Positions 9,276-18,156 of a stretch of 64,000 nt of DNA are shown here, in pieces. The stretch lies in NCBI RefSeq assembly GCF_026107375.2, contig NZ_JAPCIA010000003.1:232105-296104 (forward strand), in the 5' to 3' direction. The translations under genes and the position numbers were made by a program. Position 1 is the first letter of the stretch; each line of letters starts with the position of its first letter. The notes beneath the pieces are model-generated. The model was not told the origin of the DNA and did not search any database. It was given only the letters and a program-made list of their open reading frames with translations. The DNA is from Sphingomonas sp. BT-65 (GTDB lineage Bacteria; Pseudomonadota; Alphaproteobacteria; Sphingomonadales; Sphingomonadaceae).

Positions 9276-10556
9276 CTACGCGGCATCGGTGCGGGGCAGC
9301 AGGCGGTCGATCGCCAGCACGCCGAGCGCCGATGCGGTGATGCACAGCGCGAGGAACAGCATCGGTGCGAGCGCGCTGCCGGTGGCCTCGCCGATCCGCG
9401 GCACGATCGTCTGGGCGACGAAGCCGCCGAGATTGCCGACCGAGTTGATCGCCGCGAAGCCGGCCGCCGCCCCGGCGCCGGTCAATACCCGCGACGGAAG
9501 CGTCCAGAAGATCGGCTGCCCGGCGAAGATCGCCGCCGCGGCGATGCACAGGGCGGCGAACTTGAGCGGCGCCCCGGGCAACAGCGTGGCCGCGACCAGG
9601 GCGGCGGCGGCCACGAGCGCGGGGATCGCAATATACCAGCGTTGTCCCGGTTTCCCTGCGGCCCGGCGCGGCAGCCACCACAAGGCAGCGGCGACGCAGA
9701 TCCACGGAATGACGTTGAGCAGCCCGTTCGCGCCGTTGCTCACCCCGAAGCCGCGCACGATCGTAGGCAGCCAGTAGCTCAACCCGTAAGCGGCCAGCGG
9801 GAACCCGGCGAATGCGGCGCAGAGCGCGAGCACGCGCGGATCGCGCAGTGCGCGCAGCGGATTGGCGTGCAGGTCGGGCCGCTGCTCGCTGGCGAGCTCG
9901 CGCGCCAGCCATTGCTTCCCGGCATCGGGGAGCCAGCGCGCGGCCGCCGGCCCGTCGGGCAGCCAGCGCAGCACGGCGGGAACGAGGGCGACCGCGGGGA
10001 TGCCGGTGACGATGAACACCCATTGCCAGCCGCGCAGGCCGCCAAGCCCGTCGAGCTCGAGCAGCAGCCCGCCGATCGCCGCGCCGACCGCGTTGGCGAA
10101 CGCGCTGGCGATCAGGAAGATGCCGATCGCCCGGGCGCGGTGCCGCTGCGGGAACCACAGGGTCAGCGCATAGAGCACGCCGGGAAAGAACCCGGCCTCG
10201 GCCACGCCGAGCAGGAAGCGCAGGACGTAGAAGCTCTCCAGCGACCAGGCGAAGCCGAGCGCGATCGTCACCAGGCCCCAGGCGCCGATGATGCGCGCGA
10301 ACCACAGCCGCACGCCGACGCGCGCGAGGATCAGGTTGCTCGGTATTTCGAACAGGCAATAGCCGATGAAGAACAGCCCGGCGCCGAGCCCATAGGCCGC
10401 CTCGCTCATGCCGAGGTCGCCGACCATTTGCAGCTTGGCGAAAGAGACGTTCTGCCGGTCGATATAGGCGACCATGTAGAGCAGGCAGAGGAACGGCATC
10501 AGCCGCCAGAAAATGCGGCGGATCGTCGCCGTCTCCAGCATGACGTCAGGGTTCAC
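9276..10556 (-). CDS. MFS permease, anion:cation symporter (hexuronate-type) family
   Basis: A 426-residue inner-membrane transporter with about 12 hydrophobic segments. The N-terminal segment IRRIFWRLMPFLCLLYMVAY then IDRQNVSFAKLQM matches the ACS family (ExuT/GudP-like), which carries sugar acids and organic anions with protons. Typical loop motifs are SNLILARVGVRLWFARI and GVAEAGFFPG. The start is taken as GTG at 10556 because it overlaps the TGA of the upstream GH43 gene (GTGA), a translational-coupling arrangement; ATG at 10541 is the alternative. It forms a two-gene unit with the GH43 gene and converges with the sulfatase at only 11 bp. The cargo is probably an oxidised or acidic sugar released by this locus. 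Confidence 0.85.
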   Translation of the reverse strand: MNPDVMLETATIRRIFWRLMPFLCLLYMVAYIDRQNVSFAKLQMVGDLGMSEAAYGLGAGLFFIGYCLFEIPSNLILARVGVRLWFARIIGAWGLVTIALGFAWSLESFYVLRFLLGVAEAGFFPGVLYALTLWFPQRHRARAIGIFLIASAFANAVGAAIGGLLLELDGLGGLRGWQWVFIVTGIPAVALVPAVLRWLPDGPAAARWLPDAGKQWLARELASEQRPDLHANPLRALRDPRVLALCAAFAGFPLAAYGLSYWLPTIVRGFGVSNGANGLLNVIPWICVAAALWWLPRRAAGKPGQRWYIAIPALVAAAALVAATLLPGAPLKFAALCIAAAAIFAGQPIFWTLPSRVLTGAGAAAGFAAINSVGNLGGFVAQTIVPRIGEATGSALAPMLFLALCITASALGVLAIDRLLPRTDAA

Positions 10557-11617
10557 GGGCGGGTTCCGGAGGGCTTGCGCAGTCGTTGCGTCATCGGCGC
10601 CGGCGGCCCGATGCGCGGCTCGCCCGCGGCGGTCCACTCGATCCGCTGCATGTGCGGCGCGCGCCTGGCGGTGCAGCCCATGCCGGCACGCGGGTTGGCG
10701 TGATAGACGATCCACTGCTCGCGCCGGTCGGGCGAGGTGAAGAAGCCGTTATGGCCGGTCGCGAAGACGCCGTTGCCGCTGCGCAGCACGGGCTGCGGAT
10801 GCTTGGTCCAGGTCGCCGGATCGAGCAGGTCGCCCCCGCGTTTCGCCGCGAGCAGGCCGAGCGCGTAATCGTCCGACCAGCAGGCGCCCGCCGAATAGCT
10901 CATGAAGAGGCGGCCGGTTGCGCTCTCGAGGAATTGGGGGCCTTCGAGAATCTTGCGGCCGCCGCGGTCTTCCCACGGCTTGTCGGGCCGGGCGATCACG
11001 CGCTCGGGGCCAGTCAGGGTCCACGGGTTCGCCATGCGGGCGATGGCGAGGCCGCTGACCTTGCCGATATAGGGGGAGTAGGCGAAATACCATGTGCCGT
11101 CCCGCTCGAAGACGGTGCCGTCAATCCCGGCGCGTGCGGTGTTGACCCGGCCGCGGTCAACCCATTCGCCTTCGAGCGGGTTGGCCATGTCATTCTCCAG
11201 CACGAAGATCGCGCGATGGGCATCGTCCTTGAAGCCCGCGGCGGTCGCTGAATAGTAGAGATACCATTTGCCGTCGATGCGGTGCAGCTCGGGCGCCCAG
11301 ATCGAATGGGCATTGGGCCCGGAGGCAGGGGGCGTCCACACCACGCGATGCTCGGCATCAGCGAGGTTCGTGATGTCGGCGGTGCGCCACAGCGCGATGC
11401 GGTTCCCGAGCGTGTGGGTGTAATAATAGATGCCGTCATGCGCGATCACCCAGGGGTCGGGGCCTGATTGCAGGATCGGATTGGTGAAGGTCGCGTCCGC
11501 GGCCTGCGGGTCACGGGCAACGGCTGGCGGTGTGGAGAGCGCGAGCAGGGCGAATGCGGCGGCGATGCGAGCGGCGGTGCGCCTGATGTTGGAACCCGAG
11601 CGGCCTTCAGCGTGCAT
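10553..11617 (-). CDS. Secreted GH43-family glycosidase
   Basis: A 354-residue exported five-bladed-propeller hydrolase of clan GH-F. Signal peptide about 1-34 (IAAAFALLALSTPPAVA). NPILQSGPDPWVI carries the general-base Asp. SIWAPELHRIDGKWYLYYSA is the usual GH43 second-blade motif, AGIDGTVFERDG holds the pKa-modulating Asp, and ILEGPQFLE is likely to hold the acid Glu. GH43 proteins include alpha-L-arabinofuranosidases and beta-xylosidases; the layout here is most like arabinofuranosidase subfamilies. ATG at 11617 has GGAGAGG 7 nt upstream; the long frame extending further runs antisense through the sulfatase and is not coding. First gene of a unit with the MFS permease, divergent from a sulfatase, with one operator-like motif between them. 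Confidence 0.87.
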   Translation of the reverse strand: MHAEGRSGSNIRRTAARIAAAFALLALSTPPAVARDPQAADATFTNPILQSGPDPWVIAHDGIYYYTHTLGNRIALWRTADITNLADAEHRVVWTPPASGPNAHSIWAPELHRIDGKWYLYYSATAAGFKDDAHRAIFVLENDMANPLEGEWVDRGRVNTARAGIDGTVFERDGTWYFAYSPYIGKVSGLAIARMANPWTLTGPERVIARPDKPWEDRGGRKILEGPQFLESATGRLFMSYSAGACWSDDYALGLLAAKRGGDLLDPATWTKHPQPVLRSGNGVFATGHNGFFTSPDRREQWIVYHANPRAGMGCTARRAPHMQRIEWTAAGEPRIGPPAPMTQRLRKPSGTRP

Positions 11618-11682
11618 GCCAATCCTCTCCAAAATCGATTGCGGAACATCGTGCGCCGGTGCATGGAGTGTATGACTTGTAT

Positions 11683-11696
11683 TTATTATCATATCA
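11683..11696 (-). promoter_or_regulatory. Candidate operator, AT-rich motif copy 5
   Basis: Minus-strand reading TGATATGATAATAA, the weakest copy (8 of 11 core positions). It is between the divergent GH43 and sulfatase genes, 17 nt from the sulfatase start and 65 nt from the GH43 start. Confidence 0.35.
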
Positions 11697-11713
11697 ATGA
11701 TGAGGGGGCGGTT

Positions 11714-13285
11714 GTGACGGGTGGGATGACGCGGCGCTTCGTTCTTCTCGCGGGTACCGCCATACTCGCGGCGCCCGCGCTGGCCGCCGCGCCCTCGCGC
11801 AAGCCCAATGTCATCGTGATCTATGCCGACGATCTCGGTTACGGCGATCTCAGCTGCTACGGATCCAAAACGATCCGTACGCCGCATCTCGACCGCTTGG
11901 CGGCGCGCGGCACGCGCTTCGTCAACGCGCATTCGCCCTCGGCGACCTGCACGCCCTCGCGCTACGCCTTGCTGACCGGCGATTATGCGTGGCGCGCCTC
12001 GGGCACGCAGATCCTGCCGGGCGACGCGCCTGCGATCATCCGGCCCGGCCGGTTCACGCTGTCCGCGATGCTCAAGCAGGCGGGCTATGCGACGGGCGTG
12101 GTCGGCAAATGGCATCTGGGCCTCGGCGACGGCAAGGTCGACTGGAACGGCGAGATCGCGCCGGGCCCGCTCGATATCGGCTTCGACTATGGCTTCTTCA
12201 TGCCCGCGACGCTCGATCGCGTGCCGACGGTGCTGATCGAGAATCGCCGCGTCATGAACCTCGATCCGGCCGACCCGATCAAGGTCGACTACAAGGCCAA
12301 GGTCGGCGACGAGCCGATCGGCGCCGAGCATCCGGACCAACTCAAGTTCGGCGCCGATCCCGAACATTCGAACACGATCGTCAACGGCATCAGCCGCATC
12401 GGCTATATGGCCGGGGGCAATGCGGCGCGCTGGAAGGACGAGGAGCTGACCGATTTGCTGCTCGGCAAGGCGGTCGAGTACGTGACGGCGCGCAAGGACG
12501 GTCCGTTCTTCCTCTATTTCGCGATGAACGAGCCGCATGTGCCGCGCGCGCCGCATCCGCGCTTCGCGGGCAAGTCCGGCATGGGGCCGCGCGGCGACAC
12601 CATCCTCCAGCTCGACTGGACGGTGGGCGAGCTGATGCGCCGGCTCGAGGAGCTGGGCATCGCGGACGATACGCTGGTCGTGTTCAGCAGCGACAACGGC
12701 CCGATCCTGTTCGATGGCTATGCGGACCGGGCGGTCGAGCTGGCCGGCGATCACCGCATGTCGGGGCCGTATCGCAGCGGCAAGTACAGCATCTTCGAGG
12801 GCGGCACGCGCGTACCGATGATCGTCAGCTGGCCGGGGCAGGTCCGCGCGGGGCATGTGTCGCGCGCGGTGATCAGCCATGTCGATCTGATCGCCACGCT
12901 TGCGGCGCTGGTCGGACAGTCGTTGCCGGCCGATCAGGCGGTGGACAGCTTCGACCTGTTGCCCGCGCTGCTCGGGCAGAGCGAGCGCGGGCGCGACCAT
13001 GTCGTGCAGGACACCAAGCTGATGGTCACGAGCGGCACGACGGTCGCGAGCAGCGGCGCGCGCATTCTCGCGCTTCGCGCCGGAGACTGGAAATTCATCC
13101 GCGGCAGCGTGGCGCCGCACGAATTCCACGGCAACCCGATCGGCACCGTGCTGCGGCATCAGCTCTACGACCTGGCGAATGACCCCGGCGAGCGCAGCGA
13201 TCTCGCGGCCAGGCTGCCCGACCGGACCAAGGCGATGGCCGCCCGGCTCGACAAGATCGAACGCGACGGCCGCAGCCGGCCCTAA
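11714..13285 (+). CDS. S1-family sulfatase (arylsulfatase type)
   Basis: A 523-residue exported sulfatase. N-terminal MTRRFVLLAGTAILAAPALAA has paired arginines and may use the Tat route. ADD metal site at 38-40; formylglycine site C79 in ATCTPSRYALLTGDYAWR; KWHLGLGD and SSDNGP complete the alkaline-phosphatase-superfamily core. The TGDYAWR continuation is found in one group of bacterial S1 enzymes active on sulfated polysaccharides. GTG at 11714 is chosen for AGGGGG 6 nt upstream; ATG at 11726 (MTRRF) is the alternative and would give nearly the same signal peptide. It is divergent from GH43 and followed by a lipoprotein sulfatase on the same strand, which has its own operator motif. Its substrate position is not determined. 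Confidence 0.88.
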   Translation: MTGGMTRRFVLLAGTAILAAPALAAAPSRKPNVIVIYADDLGYGDLSCYGSKTIRTPHLDRLAARGTRFVNAHSPSATCTPSRYALLTGDYAWRASGTQILPGDAPAIIRPGRFTLSAMLKQAGYATGVVGKWHLGLGDGKVDWNGEIAPGPLDIGFDYGFFMPATLDRVPTVLIENRRVMNLDPADPIKVDYKAKVGDEPIGAEHPDQLKFGADPEHSNTIVNGISRIGYMAGGNAARWKDEELTDLLLGKAVEYVTARKDGPFFLYFAMNEPHVPRAPHPRFAGKSGMGPRGDTILQLDWTVGELMRRLEELGIADDTLVVFSSDNGPILFDGYADRAVELAGDHRMSGPYRSGKYSIFEGGTRVPMIVSWPGQVRAGHVSRAVISHVDLIATLAALVGQSLPADQAVDSFDLLPALLGQSERGRDHVVQDTKLMVTSGTTVASSGARILALRAGDWKFIRGSVAPHEFHGNPIGTVLRHQLYDLANDPGERSDLAARLPDRTKAMAARLDKIERDGRSRP

Positions 13286-13336
13286 TGTACAAATGCCGGG
13301 CGGTGCGCAACTAGCGCTTGCCTTCGCTCACGATAA

Positions 13337-13350
13337 TTATAAGATTTATA
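13337..13350 (+). promoter_or_regulatory. Candidate operator, AT-rich motif copy 6
   Basis: Reads TTATAAGATTTATA, a perfect 11 of 11 core match. It is 27 nt upstream of the ATG of the lipoprotein sulfatase that opens a four-gene unit. Confidence 0.52.
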
Positions 13351-13377
13351 GGAAAAGAAGTGGGGGGGATTGTTTCG

Positions 13378-14970
13378 ATGCGTTTGTCCCGGATCGCCAA
13401 GCGGGCGCTGGCCCTGATGGCCGCAACGGCGGTGGCCGGATGCGCGCAGACCGGCGGTATCGATGCGCCGCGCCAGGCGGCGGCGCCCAAATCGGCATCC
13501 GTGCCCACCGCCCAGCGCCCCAACGTCCTGCTGATCCTGGTCGACGACCTCAAGCCGACGCTGCGCTCGTTCGGCGACCGCACCGCGATCAGTCCCAATA
13601 TCGACCGGCTGGTGGCGCGCGGCACGCGGTTCGAGCATGCCTATGCCAATCAGGCGGTGTGCGCGCCGAGCCGTATCAACCTGATGACCAGCCGGCGCTC
13701 GACCTCGACCGGCATCTATAATTTCGGCCAGAACCTGCGCGACTACATGCCCGACGCGGTGACCCTGCCGCAGGCGTTCATGCGCGCCGGCTATCAGGCG
13801 GAGAGCATGGGCAAGGTGTACCATGTCGGCCATGGCACGCAGGGCGATGACGCGAGCTGGTCGGCGCCGCCGATCAAGGACTATGTGATCGAATATGTCG
13901 ATCCCGCGAACGCCGGCAAATCGACGCGCGAAGAGGCGCTGTTCAACGAGATCCCGGTGCCGGCCGACCAGGATATCTTCAAATACGCCTCGACGCTGAC
14001 GCGCGGCGCAGCGTGGGAAAGCCCCGACGTCGCCGACGACGCCTATGCCGACGGGCGCACCGCGAACCGCGCCGCCAAACGGCTGGCCGAACTCAAATCG
14101 TCGGCGTCGCCCTTCTTCCTCGCGGTCGGCTTCGCGCGGCCGCATCTGCCCTTCTCGGTGCCCAAGCGCTATTGGGACCTGTACGATCCCGCGAAGCTGC
14201 CGATGCCGAAGTTCGAGCAGCTGCCCGAGGGCGCGCCGGTCTTTGCCGGCAAGGTCGGCGGCGAGATCATCGCCTATGAGCCGGTGCCCGAGAAGGTGGC
14301 CGGCAAGGACTATCCCGAGGCGCTCAAGCGCAAGCTGATCCACGGCTATTACGCCGGCGTCAGCTATGTCGACGCGCAGATCGGCAAGGTGCTCGACGCG
14401 CTGGAGCGCGAGGGCCTGGCGGACAACACGATCGTGGTGCTGTGGGGCGATCACGGCTTCCATCTCGGCGACCACGGCATCTGGACCAAGCACACCAATT
14501 TCGAGCAGGCGGTGCATCTGCCGCTGATCTTCGCCGGGCCCGGCACAGGGCGCCCGGGAAGCGCGCCGGGGCAAATCGCCGAGACGGTGGACGTCTATCC
14601 AACGCTGGTGAAGCTCGCGGGGATCACGCTGCCGGCGAGGACTCAGCCGATCGACGGCGCGGACCTGACGCCGGTGCTGCACGATCCGGCGAAGCGGGTG
14701 CGGCCCTATGCCTATCACGCCTTCAACCGCCCGGGCCGCATCGGCCAGGCGATCCGCACCGAACGCTACCGGCTCGTCCGCTGGACGCAGGAGGCGAGCG
14801 GCGCGCGCGCCTATGAGCTCTACGACATGCAGGCCGATCCGGGCGAGACGCGCAACATGGCCGATGCGCTGCCCAAGGTGCGTGCCGAACTCGAAGCCTA
14901 TCTCGACGCGCAGCCCAAGCCCGTCCCGGTCGCGCTGAAGGCGCAACGCGCGGCGCAGGGGCGCAACTAG
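13378..14970 (+). CDS. S1-family sulfatase, iduronate-2-sulfatase-like lipoprotein
   Basis: A 530-residue sulfatase, probably lipid-anchored: residues 1-22 end in the lipobox AVAGC, with C22 as the lipidated residue, so it should sit on a membrane facing the periplasm or the outside. VDDLKPTLRSFGD at 55-67 and CAPSRINLMTSRRS (formylglycine site C95) are the iduronate-2-sulfatase signature, as are GKVYHVGH, FARPHLPFSVPKRYWDLYD and WGDHGFHLGDHGIWTKHTNFE. ATG at 13378 lies 9 nt after a G-rich tract; an in-frame GTG at 13360 with AGGA upstream would add six residues. It opens a unit with a GH-A hydrolase, a tandem GH43-like protein and another sulfatase. A lipoprotein among soluble exported sulfatases suggests division of labour by location. 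Confidence 0.87.
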   Translation: MRLSRIAKRALALMAATAVAGCAQTGGIDAPRQAAAPKSASVPTAQRPNVLLILVDDLKPTLRSFGDRTAISPNIDRLVARGTRFEHAYANQAVCAPSRINLMTSRRSTSTGIYNFGQNLRDYMPDAVTLPQAFMRAGYQAESMGKVYHVGHGTQGDDASWSAPPIKDYVIEYVDPANAGKSTREEALFNEIPVPADQDIFKYASTLTRGAAWESPDVADDAYADGRTANRAAKRLAELKSSASPFFLAVGFARPHLPFSVPKRYWDLYDPAKLPMPKFEQLPEGAPVFAGKVGGEIIAYEPVPEKVAGKDYPEALKRKLIHGYYAGVSYVDAQIGKVLDALEREGLADNTIVVLWGDHGFHLGDHGIWTKHTNFEQAVHLPLIFAGPGTGRPGSAPGQIAETVDVYPTLVKLAGITLPARTQPIDGADLTPVLHDPAKRVRPYAYHAFNRPGRIGQAIRTERYRLVRWTQEASGARAYELYDMQADPGETRNMADALPKVRAELEAYLDAQPKPVPVALKAQRAAQGRN

Positions 14971-14996
14971 ACCAACGATCTCACAGGGGAGAGACG

Positions 14997-16118
14997 ATGC
15001 GCATATTTCTGGCGGCGGCTGCCGCGATGATCTGCACGAGCGGTTCGGCGCTCGCGCAAGGCGCGCTCGGCGCGAACTACAACGAGCATTTCGAGGATGT
15101 CGACTATCGAGACCTTGAGAAGGCCGGGACTAAATGGGTCCGCATCTTCCTGCCGATGCCGCAGCTCGACCGCGGCCCCGCCGCGGAGCATGGCGCGGTG
15201 AAGAAGATCCTCGAGGTCGGCGAGCGTGGCTACCAGACGATCCTGACGCTCAAATATCCCTATAACCGCGTGCCCTTTCCCAAGGCCGACAGCGCCGAGA
15301 TGGAGCGCCAGCTCGCGCGGACCGACGCGGTGCTGCCGCTAGTGATGGGCAAGGTCGACATCCTGATGATCGGCAACGAGCCTTTCATCGAGAGCCGCAA
15401 GCAGGACTGGAATCCCAATTTCAACGCCTTCTACGAGAAGCTGGCGAAGCGTGTGATCGCCTATCGCGCGAAGCATTGCGGCCCGAACTGCAAGACGCGG
15501 CTCTACATGGGCGCGATGAACCAGCTGGAGAACCCGGTGTGGCGCAATGCCACGACCGACCGCTGGATGGCGTTCGTCAAGGAAACGCCCGAGCTGGACG
15601 GCGTGACCATCCACCCGCACATCCGTGCGATCGAGCAGTCCAAGGCGTTCGTCGGCTATATCCTGCCGCGCATGCGCCCCGAGCAGAAGTTCCTCGTCAC
15701 CGAATTCTCGCTGATCTGGTGGTGGAAGGCGCAGATGACGCAGCCGGTGAACCCGGCCTTCGCTGACAAATATCAGGCGCCGCGTACCGCGCAGAACTGG
15801 CAGATCGTGAAAGCGGCGCTGGAGATCCCGTTTCCCAAGGAACAATGGGACGATTTCCTGCGCATGAGTCCGTGGTTCGAGGGCCGGAAACATTACCTGG
15901 CCAACCAGATGAAGATCTTCCGCGACACCGGCCGGCTGGCGGTGGCGACCTATGGCTTCAAGCAGGGCAGCTCGATGTCCGCGAAATGGGGGCCGGAGAA
16001 GACGCCGTGGCTGTTCAACAGCGTCTTCGCGGGCGCGACGATCCGCAAGAATCCGGATGGCAGCGCGGCGTTCAACTATGCCTGGATCGATGATTTCAAG
16101 CGGCTGCAGAAGAACTGA
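14997..16118 (+). CDS. Exported clan GH-A-like glycoside hydrolase, family not assigned
   Basis: A 373-residue protein with signal peptide 1-21 (cut after ALAQ). It reads as a TIM-barrel retaining glycosidase: N127-E128 in ILMIGNEPF is the expected acid/base pair, E236 in FLVTEFSLIWWW the expected nucleophile, and DGVTIHPHIRA lies between. The barrel also shows GTKWVRIFLP and YQTILTLKYPYN. I cannot place it in a numbered family with confidence (GH5, GH39 and GH30 relatives share these motifs). ATG at 14997 has AGGGGAGAG just upstream. The stop overlaps the next start (TGATG), so it is coupled to the GH43-like gene. It probably cleaves the backbone or an internal linkage of the same sulfated glycan. 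Confidence 0.72.
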   Translation: MRIFLAAAAAMICTSGSALAQGALGANYNEHFEDVDYRDLEKAGTKWVRIFLPMPQLDRGPAAEHGAVKKILEVGERGYQTILTLKYPYNRVPFPKADSAEMERQLARTDAVLPLVMGKVDILMIGNEPFIESRKQDWNPNFNAFYEKLAKRVIAYRAKHCGPNCKTRLYMGAMNQLENPVWRNATTDRWMAFVKETPELDGVTIHPHIRAIEQSKAFVGYILPRMRPEQKFLVTEFSLIWWWKAQMTQPVNPAFADKYQAPRTAQNWQIVKAALEIPFPKEQWDDFLRMSPWFEGRKHYLANQMKIFRDTGRLAVATYGFKQGSSMSAKWGPEKTPWLFNSVFAGATIRKNPDGSAAFNYAWIDDFKRLQKN

Positions 16119-18016
16119 TGGCCATGAAGACCCAGATCCTGATCGCGCTGGCGGCACTCGGCGCTGTCCCCGCGGCGGCGCAGGTGCAGCCGCTCAAGAA
16201 GGCGGTGGCCGACGATATCTTTGCCGACCACCCGTCGATGGACAAGAATGCGACGGTGATGCCTGCGGCGGACGCAAAGCCGGTGGCGGCGATCTTCTCC
16301 GAGCGTCCGATCGGCGACGCATCGGTCGCGCGGCTGCCCGGTGGAGGCTGGGTCCTGACCGGGACCACGTTGCGCAACGGTCCGCGCCACGGGGTCGAGC
16401 TGTGGACGTCGCCGGATGCGAAGAAATGGACTCGGGTCGGTCCGGCGAAGATTTCCGGCAATGGGATCGCGGCGGGCGACGTGTCCGAACGCTATCTCGC
16501 GCCGTCGGTGACGGTGGCGGGCGAGCGGCTCTTTCTCGCCTTTTCCGACAAGACTGGTTGCGCGCGGATCGCGACCGGCAGCGCAGCGGCCCCCGGCGGC
16601 GCGTTTGCGGCCTCGCCCTGCTTGGTCGAGGATGCGGCGGACGTCTCGCTGTTCGTCGATGCGGATGGCAAGGGCTATCTGGTCTGGAGCGGCGGGATGA
16701 TCGCTCGGCTGGAGGACGAGTTCCAGAAGCTGGCCGAGGCACCGCGCTTCCTCAAGCCCGACCAGAAGCTGTTCGCCAAGCATCCGCCGGTGGGCAAGGA
16801 CTGGCCGGTGCGGACCCGCGTCGGCACGCGCGGCGCCACGCTGGCGCGCGACGGCGGCAAGTACATCCTCGCCGCGAGCGAGGTGACCGGGCGGATGCGT
16901 ACTGCGACCGAGGATCTGTTCGTCGCGGAGGCGCCGACGCCTTATGGCCCCTTCAGCATGCGCGCGCTGGCCGTGCCGCATGCCGGGCGCGGATCGCTGG
17001 TGCGGCTCGACGACGGCAAGCTGGCAGCGGGTTACAACCCCAAATGCGATGATGGTTTCGCACTGTTCTGCGAGCAGGTCGGTCTCGTCCCGCTCGAGCG
17101 CGCACCCGACGGGCGGCTGCGCCAGGCAGCATCGGTGATCACCGAGGACAGCGCGGTCGCCGGGCGCAAGGCGCTGGTCGTCACCGAATCGATGCGCGAC
17201 CCCTCGGTCACGCTCGGCGGCGACGGCTATTACTATCTGGTCGGGACGCTCGACGGCTATGGCTATCACCGGCCCGAGGGCGGGGTGAAATTGTGGCGCT
17301 CGGCGGATCTGGAGAAGTGGGACGAGGTCGGCTTCATCTGGCGCTGGGAAGGGCTGGGCTACGATTTCGGCACGAACATCGCCGAATTATGGGCGCCCGA
17401 GATCATGTGGTCGGCACGCGACAAGACCTATTACCTCGCCTTTTCGGTGATGGAGCGCGGGGTCGGGGGCAAGACCTGGCTCTACCGTTCGACCAGCGGC
17501 AGGGCCGGCGGCCCCTATGAGAACGTCACCAAGAGCTTCTTCGTGAACGGCATCGACGGTTTCCCGTTCGAGGATGACGACGGGCTCTATTTCCTGTGGG
17601 GCGGCGGGAGCATCGCCAAGCTCAATGCCAGGCGCGGCGGGTTCGAGGGGCCGGTGCGCCAGCTTGGCGACGTCGATGGCGACCATGTCGGCTATGAGGG
17701 CAACGGCCTGATCAAGGTGAACGGCGTCTATTTCCTGACCGGCGCCGAATGGCACGGACCGCTGCGCACGCACGGCACCTATGACATGATGTACGGCACC
17801 TCGAAGTCGCTGTTCGGGCCCTACACGCAGCGCCGCATGGGCGCGCCGCATGGCGGCCACGGCACCGCGTTCAAGGACAAGCAGGGCCGCTATTGGTACA
17901 CGATGTTCGGCAACGACCCGACCGCGCCGTGGCGCATGCAGTTCGGTCTCGTCCCGATCGATATCGGTGATCCCGCGTCGATCGGCGTGCCGCGCGTCGA
18001 ACGCCCCGGCAACTGA
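16118..18016 (+). CDS. Exported tandem GH43-like protein
   Basis: A 632-residue protein with signal peptide 1-21. The C-terminal half is a clear GH43-type propeller: SMRDPSVTLGGDGYYYLVG carries the base Asp, KLWRSADLEKWDEVGFIW and ELWAPEIMWSARDKTYYLAFS the second blade, NGIDGFPFEDDDGLYF the middle Asp, and HVGYEGNGLIKVNG a plausible acid Glu. The N-terminal half (about 45-300) also reads as a five-bladed propeller (VARLPGGGWVLTGTTLRNG, ELWTSPDAKKWTRVG) but lacks an obvious catalytic set, so it may be a binding or dead domain. Length is about twice a single GH43 domain. The start overlaps the preceding stop by one base. The subfamily was not determined; galactan or arabinan side-chain removal is an inference. 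Confidence 0.8.
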   Translation: MAMKTQILIALAALGAVPAAAQVQPLKKAVADDIFADHPSMDKNATVMPAADAKPVAAIFSERPIGDASVARLPGGGWVLTGTTLRNGPRHGVELWTSPDAKKWTRVGPAKISGNGIAAGDVSERYLAPSVTVAGERLFLAFSDKTGCARIATGSAAAPGGAFAASPCLVEDAADVSLFVDADGKGYLVWSGGMIARLEDEFQKLAEAPRFLKPDQKLFAKHPPVGKDWPVRTRVGTRGATLARDGGKYILAASEVTGRMRTATEDLFVAEAPTPYGPFSMRALAVPHAGRGSLVRLDDGKLAAGYNPKCDDGFALFCEQVGLVPLERAPDGRLRQAASVITEDSAVAGRKALVVTESMRDPSVTLGGDGYYYLVGTLDGYGYHRPEGGVKLWRSADLEKWDEVGFIWRWEGLGYDFGTNIAELWAPEIMWSARDKTYYLAFSVMERGVGGKTWLYRSTSGRAGGPYENVTKSFFVNGIDGFPFEDDDGLYFLWGGGSIAKLNARRGGFEGPVRQLGDVDGDHVGYEGNGLIKVNGVYFLTGAEWHGPLRTHGTYDMMYGTSKSLFGPYTQRRMGAPHGGHGTAFKDKQGRYWYTMFGNDPTAPWRMQFGLVPIDIGDPASIGVPRVERPGN

Positions 18017-18156
18017 GGCTGGACGGAAAGGATGCGCGCCATGACCCGCTACGCATTTCGCGGAGGATTGCGCTGGGGCTGACCGCGGCGGGGCTCGTCG
18101 CCGGGATCGGCACCGGCTCTTCGATCGCCGGGCCGGGACTCGCCGCGCCGCAGCCG

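Noticed and set aside
11618..13159. N-terminal extension of the GH43 frame to 868 residues
   Set aside because: The added part is antisense to a sulfatase, and the true start at 11617 has a strong ribosome site and signal peptide.
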